Virus record (IMG/VR): IMGVR_UViG_3300046092_000152
Span: 1-38,615 of that record
DNA from: a virus
Strand: one strand, 5' to 3'
DNA: 38,615 bases
Shown here: piece after piece, positions 1 through 7,767 of the stretch
How the letters are laid out: every line of letters starts with the position of its first letter
Numbering within the stretch: position 1 is the first letter of the stretch
Notes under the pieces: model-generated
What the model saw: only the letters and a program-made list of their open reading frames with translations
What the model was told of the DNA's origin: nothing
The model's database searches: none
Position numbers and translations under genes: made by a program

Positions 1-2
1 AT

Positions 3-824
3 GCTGCAAACTCAGTATTTTATGCACCAGCGCAATTTGGTGTAACTGCAAATGCCGCAAATAGGACTGCATTATATGGTAATGTCAGCGTGAGCGGGAT
101 CGTAACTGGTAAATCAGTTGGACAATTTGCCGTTGACACTACAGAAGTAGGAATTGATTCTGGTGGAGTAATTCAAGGAATTGTAATTACTACTGGTAGT
201 GGATATACAGCAAATGCAGTTGTTACTTTAACTGCTGTTAATGGTGGTGCCTCTGCCGTTGCCAATGCTACTGCGAATTCAATTGGTAAAGTTAGTGCAT
301 TAAATGTATCTACTGCTGGAAGTGCTTATAAATTACCTCCATCAGTTTCCATTGCCGCACCTGCAAATACTACATTTAATAGTAATTCCGCAGTAACAGC
401 CGGTCTAAATGGTGGCGCGAATAGCGTAATTACTATTTCTTCTGCTGCATTCTTCGCTGCGGATGATAGAGTTAAATATGAATGTAGTGCTACTAATACT
501 GCAATTTCAGGATTAACAAGTGGGAATTATTATTATATCCAATTTGCTAATTCAACTGTTGTGGCTTTAACCGAAACTAAAGCTGGCGATCGTATTACAT
601 TAACCAAGGGTTTAACACAAACTGGACATGCCCTACAAGGCGTTCAGGCTACCGGGGCTGTTGCTGTTGGTGGTGGTAAAAATACCGGCGTAGCGCATTC
701 TGGCTGGGTTTTACGTAGTGTTGGAACGGGTAATAGGGCTGGACGGGTTCAAACAGAAGTATTAGTTGCCATGGGAACAATTGCTAGTGATGGTTCTGAC
801 GATACTATATATCCTGATACCTAA
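3..824 (+). CDS. Virion structural protein, 3' part (cut by window edge)
   Basis: The reading frame is open from base 3 with no stop before it, so this is the C-terminal 273 residues of a longer gene. The internal GTG at 90 need not be the start. The protein is rich in Gly, Ala, Asn and Thr and carries two beta-type repeats around 'GSGYTANAVVTLT' and 'AGSAYKLPPSVSIAAP'. Its end contains 'HSGWVLRSVGTGNRAGRVQ' and 'MGTIASDGSDDTIYPDT'. I recognise this ending from large structural proteins of T4-like marine myoviruses; that link is recalled, not computed. It is probably a virion surface or fibre-like component, and the exact role is unknown. It is followed at 22 nt by another putative structural gene. 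Confidence 0.75.
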   Translation, partial: AANSVFYAPAQFGVTANAANRTALYGNVSVSGIVTGKSVGQFAVDTTEVGIDSGGVIQGIVITTGSGYTANAVVTLTAVNGGASAVANATANSIGKVSALNVSTAGSAYKLPPSVSIAAPANTTFNSNSAVTAGLNGGANSVITISSAAFFAADDRVKYECSATNTAISGLTSGNYYYIQFANSTVVALTETKAGDRITLTKGLTQTGHALQGVQATGAVAVGGGKNTGVAHSGWVLRSVGTGNRAGRVQTEVLVAMGTIASDGSDDTIYPDT

Positions 825-846
825 TAATTAATCATAAGGATATAGT

Positions 847-1134
847 ATGCCAAAAATTACGGAATTATCTACAGCAAATTCAGTATTAAATTCTGATTAT
901 TTAGTAATGGTTACTAATCCTGATACTTTGGCGGTCACAAAAAAAGTGACCGTCAATAATTTTTTTAGTAATGTAGATATATTGACAGTTAATAATTTTA
1001 TCATTACAAATAATACTACACCAAGCAATAGTAGTATTACTATTACTAAAGGTAAAATGTTTTATGATGCTAATTATCTTTACTTATCAACAGCAAATAA
1101 TACATTACGAAGAATTCCTCTAGATACATTTTAA
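847..1134 (+). CDS. Small putative tail/structural protein
   Basis: 95 aa, with a good ribosome-binding site (AAGGATATAGT) before ATG 847. The N-terminus 'ITELSTANSVLNSDYLVMV' resembles the opening segment that recurs in phage fibre and neck-type proteins. The C-terminus 'YDANYLYLSTANNTLRRIPL' looks like a short beta-structured virion motif. It sits 22 nt after the virion protein gene and is read in the same direction, so a structural role is inferred from context. There are no catalytic motifs. An intragenic hairpin lies at 931-953. Confidence 0.55.
   Translation: MPKITELSTANSVLNSDYLVMVTNPDTLAVTKKVTVNNFFSNVDILTVNNFIITNNTTPSNSSITITKGKMFYDANYLYLSTANNTLRRIPLDTF
931..953 (+). other. Intragenic stem-loop followed by T-run
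   Basis: GCGGTCAC and GTGACCGT form an 8-bp stem (one G-U) around an A7 loop. Seven Ts follow at 960-966 after a 6-nt gap. It lies inside the 95-aa gene. The gap before the T-run is long for an intrinsic terminator, so it may only attenuate transcription or be incidental. Confidence 0.35.
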
Positions 1135-1145
1135 TAGAGACTATT

Positions 1146-1553
1146 ATGAACAATAATTTACACGATGAAATATTAACTAATGATAATTATCTATTATATG
1201 CAGCAAGAAATTATGAAAATATTAATTCTATGGGAACTAAAGAGTTCTATGAGGATTTAGAGAGAATAATTTATATTAAACGAATTTTTAATAAATATTT
1301 AAGAACTGAGGAATTACACTACAGATTAATATTAAACCATTTAACTGTATTGTATAACGTCTTCAATAAAACGGCACTCAATAGAATATTGTTTCTGAAA
1401 TTAGATAAATACCATTCAATCCTAAAACCATTTTTAGTGATGTTAAACACACTACCGGAAGTTATAATTAATATAAATAATAATAATATTTATATTAACG
1501 ATATAGAAATGGATGAAGGAGTAATTAGGGTTCTTAGGACGATTAAAAGATGA
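1146..1553 (+). CDS. Conserved T4-like phage protein, unknown function
   Basis: 135 aa, mostly helical by composition. The segments 'FYEDLERIIYIKRIFNKYL', 'RLILNHLTVLYNVF' and 'LKPFLVMLNTLPE' resemble a conserved small protein found in T4-like marine phages, for which I know no function. The start ATG 1146 has only a weak upstream purine run (TAGAGACTATT). Its stop overlaps the next ATG (ATGA at 1550), so translation is probably coupled. Confidence 0.6.
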   Translation: MNNNLHDEILTNDNYLLYAARNYENINSMGTKEFYEDLERIIYIKRIFNKYLRTEELHYRLILNHLTVLYNVFNKTALNRILFLKLDKYHSILKPFLVMLNTLPEVIININNNNIYINDIEMDEGVIRVLRTIKR

Positions 1554-2035
1554 ATAATAGTAGATCAGTAGAAAATACATTAAGAGTGAATGGAATCATT
1601 AAAAATCCACTTTATAATGATAGAATAGATTTAAATAATGTCTATTCATATGAATTATTAAGTAAATTATTAGTCCCATTTAAAGATTGGCCAGCGTATC
1701 AATGCAAAATTATTGATGAAAATGGAAATATTTTAATTTCTAGAAAACATATGGATAGAAATCATTTAAAGTATTTTACTCAATTTGACATGATTGTATT
1801 AAAAATTAAAAAATCTCTAGAGAAAAATAATTCAGAAATGTTCATGAATAAAAATTTACCTCTACATACTAAAACATCTTTATTAGTTCAAGAATCCGAA
1901 GTTCCTGTAAATGTTACTGGTCCTGCTATAGCACAGAAAGATATACTTCTATCTGTTTCTTTATTGTCTCGTATAAAAAATAGGAAAATAAAGAAAAAGG
2001 ATAAGGAAGATGGACGAATTACTACGAGCAGCTAA
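1550..2035 (+). CDS. Conserved phage protein, unknown function
   Basis: 161 aa. The N-terminal half has a 'LLVPFKDWPAYQCKIIDENGNIL' type segment followed by 'FDMIVLKIKKSL', a pattern I associate with a conserved T4-like phage protein of unknown role. The C-terminus is very basic ('RIKNRKIKKKDKED'), which could bind nucleic acid or phosphate surfaces. It starts at the ATGA overlap with the preceding gene, and its last 26 bases overlap the holin-like gene in another frame, a sign of tight operon packing. Confidence 0.55.
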   Translation: MNNSRSVENTLRVNGIIKNPLYNDRIDLNNVYSYELLSKLLVPFKDWPAYQCKIIDENGNILISRKHMDRNHLKYFTQFDMIVLKIKKSLEKNNSEMFMNKNLPLHTKTSLLVQESEVPVNVTGPAIAQKDILLSVSLLSRIKNRKIKKKDKEDGRITTSS

Positions 2036-2549
2036 AAATATATTAGGAACGGTAGCTCCAACTATAGCCACGGCATTAGGCGGTCCATTAGCCGGAATGG
2101 CTGTGAGATCATTAGCCGGAGTATTAGGATTAAGTGAAGATACTCCCGAAGACAAAGTATATGAAGAAATCGCTAAGGCTAATCCAGAAACTTTATTAAA
2201 ACTAAAAGAATTAGAAACTAATTTCAAATTGCAAATGAAACAATTGGAAATTGATGTTATTTCTCTAGATACTAATGATAGAAGTAATGCTAGAAGCAGA
2301 GAAATAAATACTCAGGATAATACTAATAAATATTTAGCATATTTTATATTAATAGTATATGCCTTTATCCAAATATGGTTAGTAGTATCAGGACAAACAC
2401 TACCTGCTGAGATGCGGGAAATTATTATGAGAACGTTAGGAACTTTGGATGCTATTATAGGTGTTATTTTTAGTTATTATTTTGGATCAAGTAATGGATC
2501 ATTTATGAAAACGAAACAAATAGATGTTCTAATAGGGGATAAAAAATAA
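2010..2549 (+). CDS. Holin-like membrane protein (GTA 3TM-holin type)
   Basis: 179 aa. Residues 10-45 are a small-residue, Gly/Ala-rich hydrophobic region. A charged helix follows (about 55-100), containing 'DRSNARSREI'. Two membrane segments follow at about 110-130 ('YLAYFILIVYAFIQIWLVV') and 140-160 ('AIIGVIFSYYFGSSNGS'). This order and the 'GSSNGS..K' end match the three-TM holin family of gene transfer agents and marine phages. The role would be permeabilising the inner membrane for endolysin release. Start ATG 2010 has a strong site (AAGGATAAGG). The endolysin is far away, at 27607. Confidence 0.7.
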   Translation: MDELLRAAKNILGTVAPTIATALGGPLAGMAVRSLAGVLGLSEDTPEDKVYEEIAKANPETLLKLKELETNFKLQMKQLEIDVISLDTNDRSNARSREINTQDNTNKYLAYFILIVYAFIQIWLVVSGQTLPAEMREIIMRTLGTLDAIIGVIFSYYFGSSNGSFMKTKQIDVLIGDKK

Positions 2550-2872
2550 TGGATAAGGAAATTCCCAATAATTTACATGCCCGCCTAGCTATCATTGAAA
2601 AGGAGCAGGCACAATTAGTAGGGTTTTTCACCAGATTAGAAAATACTATGGATAGACTTTCTTTAGTATTAGCATCACTAAAAGAAACTATTGTTATGCA
2701 TGATTTTAAATTAGTAAATCAGGAAAAATCAGAAATCCATGACACTGAAAATGTTAAAGAAATTGCAAAAAGAGTAACTAGCTTAGAACAATTTAAATGG
2801 TATGCAACAGGTATTTTAGCAGTATTGATGTTTATCATGCCTCTAGTATATAAATTTCTACTAAAACTATAG
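2549..2872 (+). CDS. XhlA-like small membrane protein, putative lysis accessory
   Basis: 107 aa. An amphipathic, coiled-coil-like region spans about residues 10-80 ('RLAIIEKEQAQLVGFFTRLE'), followed by one C-terminal membrane helix ('WYATGILAVLMFIMPLVYKF'). This is the layout of haemolysin XhlA-type phage proteins. It starts at the stop of the holin-like gene (TAATGG), so the two are translationally coupled and probably act together in lysis. An alternative is an inner-membrane spanin. No outer partner is adjacent, although a lipoprotein is encoded at 37049. Confidence 0.55.
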   Translation: MDKEIPNNLHARLAIIEKEQAQLVGFFTRLENTMDRLSLVLASLKETIVMHDFKLVNQEKSEIHDTENVKEIAKRVTSLEQFKWYATGILAVLMFIMPLVYKFLLKL

Positions 2873-2875
2873 TTG

Positions 2876-2904
2876 TTGACAGATTAACCGACATACGATA
2901 TAAT
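2876..2904 (+). promoter_or_regulatory. Consensus sigma70-type promoter
   Basis: TTGACA (2876-2881), an exact 17-nt spacer, and TATAAT (2899-2904): a perfect match to the vegetative consensus. It lies just after the stop of the lysis gene and before the primase, so it should launch the nucleotide-metabolism operon with host RNA polymerase. Confidence 0.9.
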
Positions 2905-2936
2905 ACTCTCTCCTTATAGTTCAATTGGGAGAGAGT
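2905..2936 (+). promoter_or_regulatory. Inverted repeat at transcription start, masking primase RBS
   Basis: ACTCTCTCC (2905-2913) is the perfect complement of GGAGAGAGT (2928-2936), with a 14-nt loop. The right arm is the primase ribosome-binding site and abuts ATG 2937. In transcripts reading through from upstream the hairpin would hide the site. A transcript starting about 7 nt after TATAAT (about 2911) would lose most of the left arm and expose it. It could instead be a DNA operator. Confidence 0.6.
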
Positions 2937-3971
2937 ATGAGTATATGGTTAGATAAAAAATATGTAAATTTAAATAGTTCGGCATTAAGAAATTTTAGAT
3001 GGAAATCTAATAATCTAGCTAATTGTTCATGTCCAATATGTGGAGATAGTTCAACTAATAAATTAAAGGCTAGATGTTATTTCTTTGAGAAAGGTAGTTC
3101 ATATTTTCTCTATTGTCATAACTGTAGTGCAAGTATGTCCTTCAAGAATTTCCTAAAACAATACAATACTACACTCTATGATGAGTATTGTCAGGAATTA
3201 TTTCTAGAAATTACAACAGAAGTTCATAGAAATAATACTAAACTTCCAGATGTTGTGATGAGTAAACCAAAATTTATTGGTGTTGATACCATCATGAATG
3301 GTTTAAAGAAAATCTCACAATTGAAACATAACCATTCAGCTAAATTATATGTAGAAAATAGAAAAATTCCCACACAATATCATCATAAATTATATTATGC
3401 TCCTAAATTTAGAGAATGGATTAATACTTTACTCCCAGATAAATTTAGTCTTAATAGTGATGAACCGAGATTGGTAATTCCATTCTTCAATAAAAAGAAA
3501 GAAGTGTTTGTTGTCCAGGGTAGAGCATTCAATCCTAAGATAGAACCAAAATATTTTTCGATAGTTATTAATGAAGATTATCCTAAAATATTTGGTCTTG
3601 ATACAATTAATTTCAATAAAGAATATTATATAACCGAGGGTCCATTTGACTCTATGTTTATAAATAATTCTATTGCAATGGGTGGATCGGATTTTGTATT
3701 CAATGACAATATACTTCCAAATTTATATACTAATGGAATTGTAATATATGATAATGAACCACGCAATAAAGAGATTGTTCATAAAATAGAAAATTGTATA
3801 AAACGTGGTGTAAAAGTGGTAATCTGGCCGGATAGTCTAAAACATAAAGACATAAATGATATGGTGATGATGTCAGGTATGAGTGAGAGTGATATTAAAA
3901 TAATAATTAAGAATAATATTCATTCATCATTAGATGGATTACTTAGATTGAAATATTGGAGAAAATGTTAG
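2937..3971 (+). CDS. 61: DNA primase, T4 gp61-like
   Basis: 344 aa. A zinc-binding motif is visible near residues 30-63 ('CSCPICGD' then 'CHNC'). A TOPRIM-type acidic motif appears at 'YITEGPFDSMF', followed by 'GIVIYDNEP' and 'DINDM', which supply the metal-binding acids. The protein makes RNA primers for lagging-strand synthesis with the gp41 helicase, which is encoded at 33111. I chose ATG 2937 because GGGAGAG lies directly upstream. A TTG four codons earlier (2925) falls inside the hairpin and is less likely. It heads the operon after a consensus promoter. Confidence 0.85.
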   Translation: MSIWLDKKYVNLNSSALRNFRWKSNNLANCSCPICGDSSTNKLKARCYFFEKGSSYFLYCHNCSASMSFKNFLKQYNTTLYDEYCQELFLEITTEVHRNNTKLPDVVMSKPKFIGVDTIMNGLKKISQLKHNHSAKLYVENRKIPTQYHHKLYYAPKFREWINTLLPDKFSLNSDEPRLVIPFFNKKKEVFVVQGRAFNPKIEPKYFSIVINEDYPKIFGLDTINFNKEYYITEGPFDSMFINNSIAMGGSDFVFNDNILPNLYTNGIVIYDNEPRNKEIVHKIENCIKRGVKVVIWPDSLKHKDINDMVMMSGMSESDIKIIIKNNIHSSLDGLLRLKYWRKC

Positions 3972-4175
3972 ATGATATACTTATATAATGAATTAGGTGA
4001 AGATCATCCCTTAGAAATCACCAGAGAAGAAATATTGAAAACATATTGGCCGTGGTGGAGTAAAAGAATGATAGAAAAATTTGGGCCAGATCATGAATGG
4101 ATTACAGAAGATATATGTATAGATGATTGGGTTGTTGTAAATTGGGCATGGGAGAAACCAGAAAATAATGATTGA
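3972..4175 (+). CDS. Conserved small acidic phage protein
   Basis: 67 aa, Trp-rich ('YWPWWSKRM', 'DDWVVVNWAWE') and acidic. It begins 'MIYLYNELGEDHPLEITREE'. I recognise this as a small protein often found in T4-like marine phages, with no known function. It directly follows the primase stop and overlaps thyX by 8 nt. It has no zinc or catalytic signature. Confidence 0.65.
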   Translation: MIYLYNELGEDHPLEITREEILKTYWPWWSKRMIEKFGPDHEWITEDICIDDWVVVNWAWEKPENND

Positions 4176-4869
4176 TAAAAATAAAAAATATAAAGATTAT
4201 AGTGATTATGTTTCAGTAGAATTAATCGCAATGACGGAACCTAGAAAAATCAATCCTCTAACAAATTGTCGATTGACACCAGAGGAATTTCTGGCGTATA
4301 CTGCTAGAGTATCGAATCCTAGCAATCAAATGAATACTCTCACGACTGAGAAATTGCTTAATTATTGTATCAAAAATAAACATTGGTCAGTATTCGAGAT
4401 TGTTTCTTTATGTTTTGAAATCAATACCACCAGAGATATTGGTAGGCAAATTCTAAGACATAAAACGATGTCATTTCAGGAATTTTCTGGAAGATATGCA
4501 GATAATACATCTGAATTAGGATTCATATCAAGAGAAGCCAGACTTCAAGATTCAAAAAATCGTCAAAGTTCAATTGAAATTAGTGAAGATGATGAAGTAT
4601 CCAGAGAATGGTATAATATGCAAGTTGAAGTAATTGAATTCAGTAAAGCTAGATATGATAAAGCTATTAAAATGGGTATAGCAAAGGAACAGGCTAGATC
4701 AGTTCTACCAGAAGGTAATACTTTAACTAGAATGTATATGACAGGCAATCTTAGATCGTTTATACATTATACTGATGTTCGTAGTGAGTATTCAACACAA
4801 AAAGAACATCGTCTAGTATCTGATGCAATAAAAATTGAATTGAAAAAAGAATTCTCATTTATTCAGTAA
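4168..4869 (+). CDS. thyX: Flavin-dependent thymidylate synthase ThyX
   Basis: 233 aa. The protein methylates dUMP to dTMP using FAD, NADPH and methylene-tetrahydrofolate. The ThyX signature is at residues 97-110 as 'RHKTMSFQEFSGRY', with Lys in place of the usual second Arg of RHRxxS. The C-terminal 'GNLRSFIHYTDVR' and 'AQKEH'-type region ('YSTQKEHR') fits the substrate-binding helices. The length is typical. It lies immediately before ribonucleotide reductase, so it supplies dTTP for AT-rich phage DNA. Confidence 0.93.
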   Translation: MIDKNKKYKDYSDYVSVELIAMTEPRKINPLTNCRLTPEEFLAYTARVSNPSNQMNTLTTEKLLNYCIKNKHWSVFEIVSLCFEINTTRDIGRQILRHKTMSFQEFSGRYADNTSELGFISREARLQDSKNRQSSIEISEDDEVSREWYNMQVEVIEFSKARYDKAIKMGIAKEQARSVLPEGNTLTRMYMTGNLRSFIHYTDVRSEYSTQKEHRLVSDAIKIELKKEFSFIQ

Positions 4870-4909
4870 TAATAGATAATCTACATTAAAAATAGTAATA
4901 GGAAAATAA

Positions 4910-7762
4910 ATGATTAAAATTGATAAAACTCGTGATAATTTATTTGATGAATTGGGAATTACTAGACTTAAAGAGTCCTACATGCGACCAGAGGAAACCT
5001 CACCCCAGGAACGGTTTGCATACGTTTCACAGAAATTTGGTAGTAATCCAGAACATGCACAAAGATTATATGATTATAGTTCTAAACATTGGTTATCATA
5101 CGCAACACCAGTGTTATCATATGGAAGAACTAAAAATGGACTTCCTATAAGTTGCTTTGCGGGGGATACCTGGATTTCTGTAAAATCATGTGGCGCCAAA
5201 GAAATACAAAATATTTCTATTGGTGATGAAGTTCTAACTCATGAAGGTAGATGGAAACCTGTAATTAATATTAAAAAATCACATTCTAATGAGTTATATA
5301 ATTTAAAGATTGAAGGTAGAGGAACTTTGTTAAAAGTGACTGGAAATCATAGATTATTAACTAATTTTGGTTGGTGTAGAGTTGATGAATTGACTATGGA
5401 CCATCTAATAGCTACTAATTCTTATTATGAAGATATAGAAAAAGAATATGTGATTGAAAATATTAATGGAGGATTTAATTTAAATTCTGGTGGAGGTAAA
5501 TTTCAATTAAATAAATTGAAAGAAAATATTCATATAACGAATGATTTAGCCTGGGCATTAGGATTATGGTTTGCAGAAGGATCAACCAATAGAAATGGAT
5601 CAGTCACAATAACTATGAATGTTAATGAAGTTGAACATATTGAAAAATGGAAAAAAATTATTTCTGAGTCCTTTGGATTAAATAACATTTCTCCTGCAAC
5701 TATTACCAATATAAAACGAACTAATACTGGTATAGGTAGAGAACATAGTTGGGCAGATGGAAAAATTAATAGTAAAATATTAATGTCGTGGTTCGATAAT
5801 TCTTTTGGTAAAGGATGTAAAGAAAAAATTATTCCACAGTGGATTTTAGAATTACCTAAAGAACAATTACAACATTTTTGGGATGGGTGCTATTTAGGTG
5901 ATGGATATAAAACGACTTATCGTAAAATGATAACGATGAGCAATCCAATGTTAATAACACAATTATATCATATTATGTTAAAATTAAATAATAAAAATAT
6001 AGCCTTACATATTCAAAGAAAAGAATTATTATGGCTACAGAGAAAAGATAAATTTGCTATCACTGCAAGTTTAGGAATTTATAATAATGATTTAGGAGTA
6101 GAATTTCATAAGCATATTTATAGAAAAATTAAAATTTTAGAAAAAATTGAAAACTATTCTACAGATGTATATGACATTACTGTAAAGGATGACGAATCTT
6201 TCACTGTAAGTGGAATAATCGCACATAACTGCTATCTGCCCTATTTGCACGACAGTAAGGAAGGGTTAGTAGATACATTATCAGAAACTAATTGGTTATC
6301 AATGCTTGGTGGTGGTGTTGGAATTGGTTTTGATATTAGATCAGCAGATGAATTGTCTGTTGGTATTATGCCACATCTTAAAATTTATGATGCTGCAACA
6401 TTAGCATATAAACAAGGCACTAGCAGACGTGGATCATTTGCAACATATTTAAATATTGATCATCCTGATATTGAAATGTTTATTGATATGCGTAAAGCAA
6501 CAGGTGATCCCCGAATGCGGGCACCTAATATTCATCATGGCATTAATATTACTGATGATTTCATGAAAATTATTGAAAATTGTATGAAATATGAAAATTA
6601 TGATGATTCCTGGCAATTGAGGGACCCTAATGGAAAAGTGAAAAATACTATTTCTGCTAGACAATTATGGCAGAAAATTATGACTACTAGAATTGATACT
6701 GGCGAACCATATCTTCATTTTATTGATACTGCTAATAAAGGTTTACCATATTGGTTAAAAGATAGAGGATTGAAAATTCAACAGTCGAATCTTTGTAGCG
6801 AAATAGAATTGCCCACTAATAAAGATAGAACAGCAGTATGTTGCCTATCATCAGTAGGATTAGAATATTTTGATGAATGGAAAGATAATGAATTATTCAT
6901 TTCTGATATTATGGAAATGTTAGATAACGTATTACAGACATTCATTGATGATGCACCACAGGCAATTTCTAGAGCAATTTATTCTGCTACTAGAGAAAGA
7001 TCAGTTGGTTTAGGTGCATTAGGATTTCATGCATATCTACAAAAAAATAATATTGCATTTGAAAGTCTAGCAGCGATTAATATTAATAATCTAATGTTCA
7101 AACATATTAGGGAACAATGTGATGTTGCTAATAAAAGATTAGGTAAGGAACGCGGCGAAGCCCCAGATGCAGAGGGAACAGGTAATAGACTATCACATGT
7201 AATGAGTGTTGCTCCTAATGCATCTACATCTATTATTATGGGTAATACCTCACCATCTATCGAACCATTTTCAGCTAATGCATACAGACAAGATACTTTA
7301 TCTGGTGCGGGATTAAATAAAAATAAATTTCTAAATAAAATTCTAGTGAAAAAATGTGCGGAATTGAATTTAGATATTGAGGATATGTGGAGAAATATTG
7401 CATCTAATAATGGATCAGTTCAACATCTAAGTTTTCTAACAAAACATCAGAAAAATGTATTTAAAACCGCCATGGAACTTGATCAGAATTGGATTATTCT
7501 ATTAGCAGCAATGAGACAAAAATATATTGATCAGGGACAATCTATTAATATATTTCTACCACCAAATGTGAAGATACCAAAATTACATAATACACATTTT
7601 CTGGCCTGGAAATTTGGTATCAAATCATTGTATTATTGTAGAAGTGAAAAATTAAAAAGAGCAGATAATCTATCTGAACAAATCGAGAGAAATGTAATTG
7701 AAGAAATTCCAGAATTACAAATGAATAATGATGAAAACGAATGCATCCAATGTGAGGGCTAA
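4910..7762 (+). CDS. nrdA: Ribonucleotide reductase alpha subunit with intein
   Basis: 950 aa precursor. Removing the intein (residues 82-440) leaves a 591-aa class I large subunit, clearly shorter than the roughly 750-aa T4 or E. coli proteins and without a recognisable N-terminal ATP cone. Active-site features are visible: 'PISC' Cys (intein +1 residue), 'NLCSEIELP' with the radical Cys, 'AVCCLSS' with the second redox Cys, the paired Tyr in 'LYYCRSEK', and a C-terminal CxxC ('CIQCEG') for thioredoxin or glutaredoxin reduction. A glutaredoxin is encoded at 14083. The start has site AGGAAAATAA. nrdB follows at 5 nt. Confidence 0.95.
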   Translation: MIKIDKTRDNLFDELGITRLKESYMRPEETSPQERFAYVSQKFGSNPEHAQRLYDYSSKHWLSYATPVLSYGRTKNGLPISCFAGDTWISVKSCGAKEIQNISIGDEVLTHEGRWKPVINIKKSHSNELYNLKIEGRGTLLKVTGNHRLLTNFGWCRVDELTMDHLIATNSYYEDIEKEYVIENINGGFNLNSGGGKFQLNKLKENIHITNDLAWALGLWFAEGSTNRNGSVTITMNVNEVEHIEKWKKIISESFGLNNISPATITNIKRTNTGIGREHSWADGKINSKILMSWFDNSFGKGCKEKIIPQWILELPKEQLQHFWDGCYLGDGYKTTYRKMITMSNPMLITQLYHIMLKLNNKNIALHIQRKELLWLQRKDKFAITASLGIYNNDLGVEFHKHIYRKIKILEKIENYSTDVYDITVKDDESFTVSGIIAHNCYLPYLHDSKEGLVDTLSETNWLSMLGGGVGIGFDIRSADELSVGIMPHLKIYDAATLAYKQGTSRRGSFATYLNIDHPDIEMFIDMRKATGDPRMRAPNIHHGINITDDFMKIIENCMKYENYDDSWQLRDPNGKVKNTISARQLWQKIMTTRIDTGEPYLHFIDTANKGLPYWLKDRGLKIQQSNLCSEIELPTNKDRTAVCCLSSVGLEYFDEWKDNELFISDIMEMLDNVLQTFIDDAPQAISRAIYSATRERSVGLGALGFHAYLQKNNIAFESLAAININNLMFKHIREQCDVANKRLGKERGEAPDAEGTGNRLSHVMSVAPNASTSIIMGNTSPSIEPFSANAYRQDTLSGAGLNKNKFLNKILVKKCAELNLDIEDMWRNIASNNGSVQHLSFLTKHQKNVFKTAMELDQNWIILLAAMRQKYIDQGQSINIFLPPNVKIPKLHNTHFLAWKFGIKSLYYCRSEKLKRADNLSEQIERNVIEEIPELQMNNDENECIQCEG
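5153..6229 (+). mobile_element. LAGLIDADG intein in NrdA (359 aa)
   Basis: It begins at Cys82 ('CFAGDTWISV', splicing block A) and ends 'IIAHN' at Asn440, followed by extein Cys441. Block B is 'VTGNHRLLT'. Two degenerate LAGLIDADG helices are 'LAWALGLWFAEGS' and 'LQHFWDGCYLGDG', indicating a homing endonuclease domain. Joining the flanks gives 'GLPISCYLPYLHDS', an uninterrupted NrdA sequence. The +1 nucleophile is the catalytic redox Cys of the enzyme, equivalent to E. coli Cys225. Confidence 0.93.
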
Positions 7763-7767
7763 TTGAT

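Noticed and set aside
931-966. Strong intrinsic terminator inside the small structural gene
   Set aside because: The T-run begins 6 nt after the stem and the hairpin is within a coding frame, so it is listed only as a low-confidence stem-loop.
2925-2936. TTG at 2925 as primase start
   Set aside because: It lies inside the hairpin and the Shine-Dalgarno arm itself. ATG 2937 has GGGAGAG directly upstream and fits the transcript start.
4563-4748. Antisense frame opposite thyX and similar antisense frames opposite nrdA, nrdB, 43, uvsX and 41
   Set aside because: They are shadows of well-supported genes on the other strand, with no ribosome-binding sites or family signatures.
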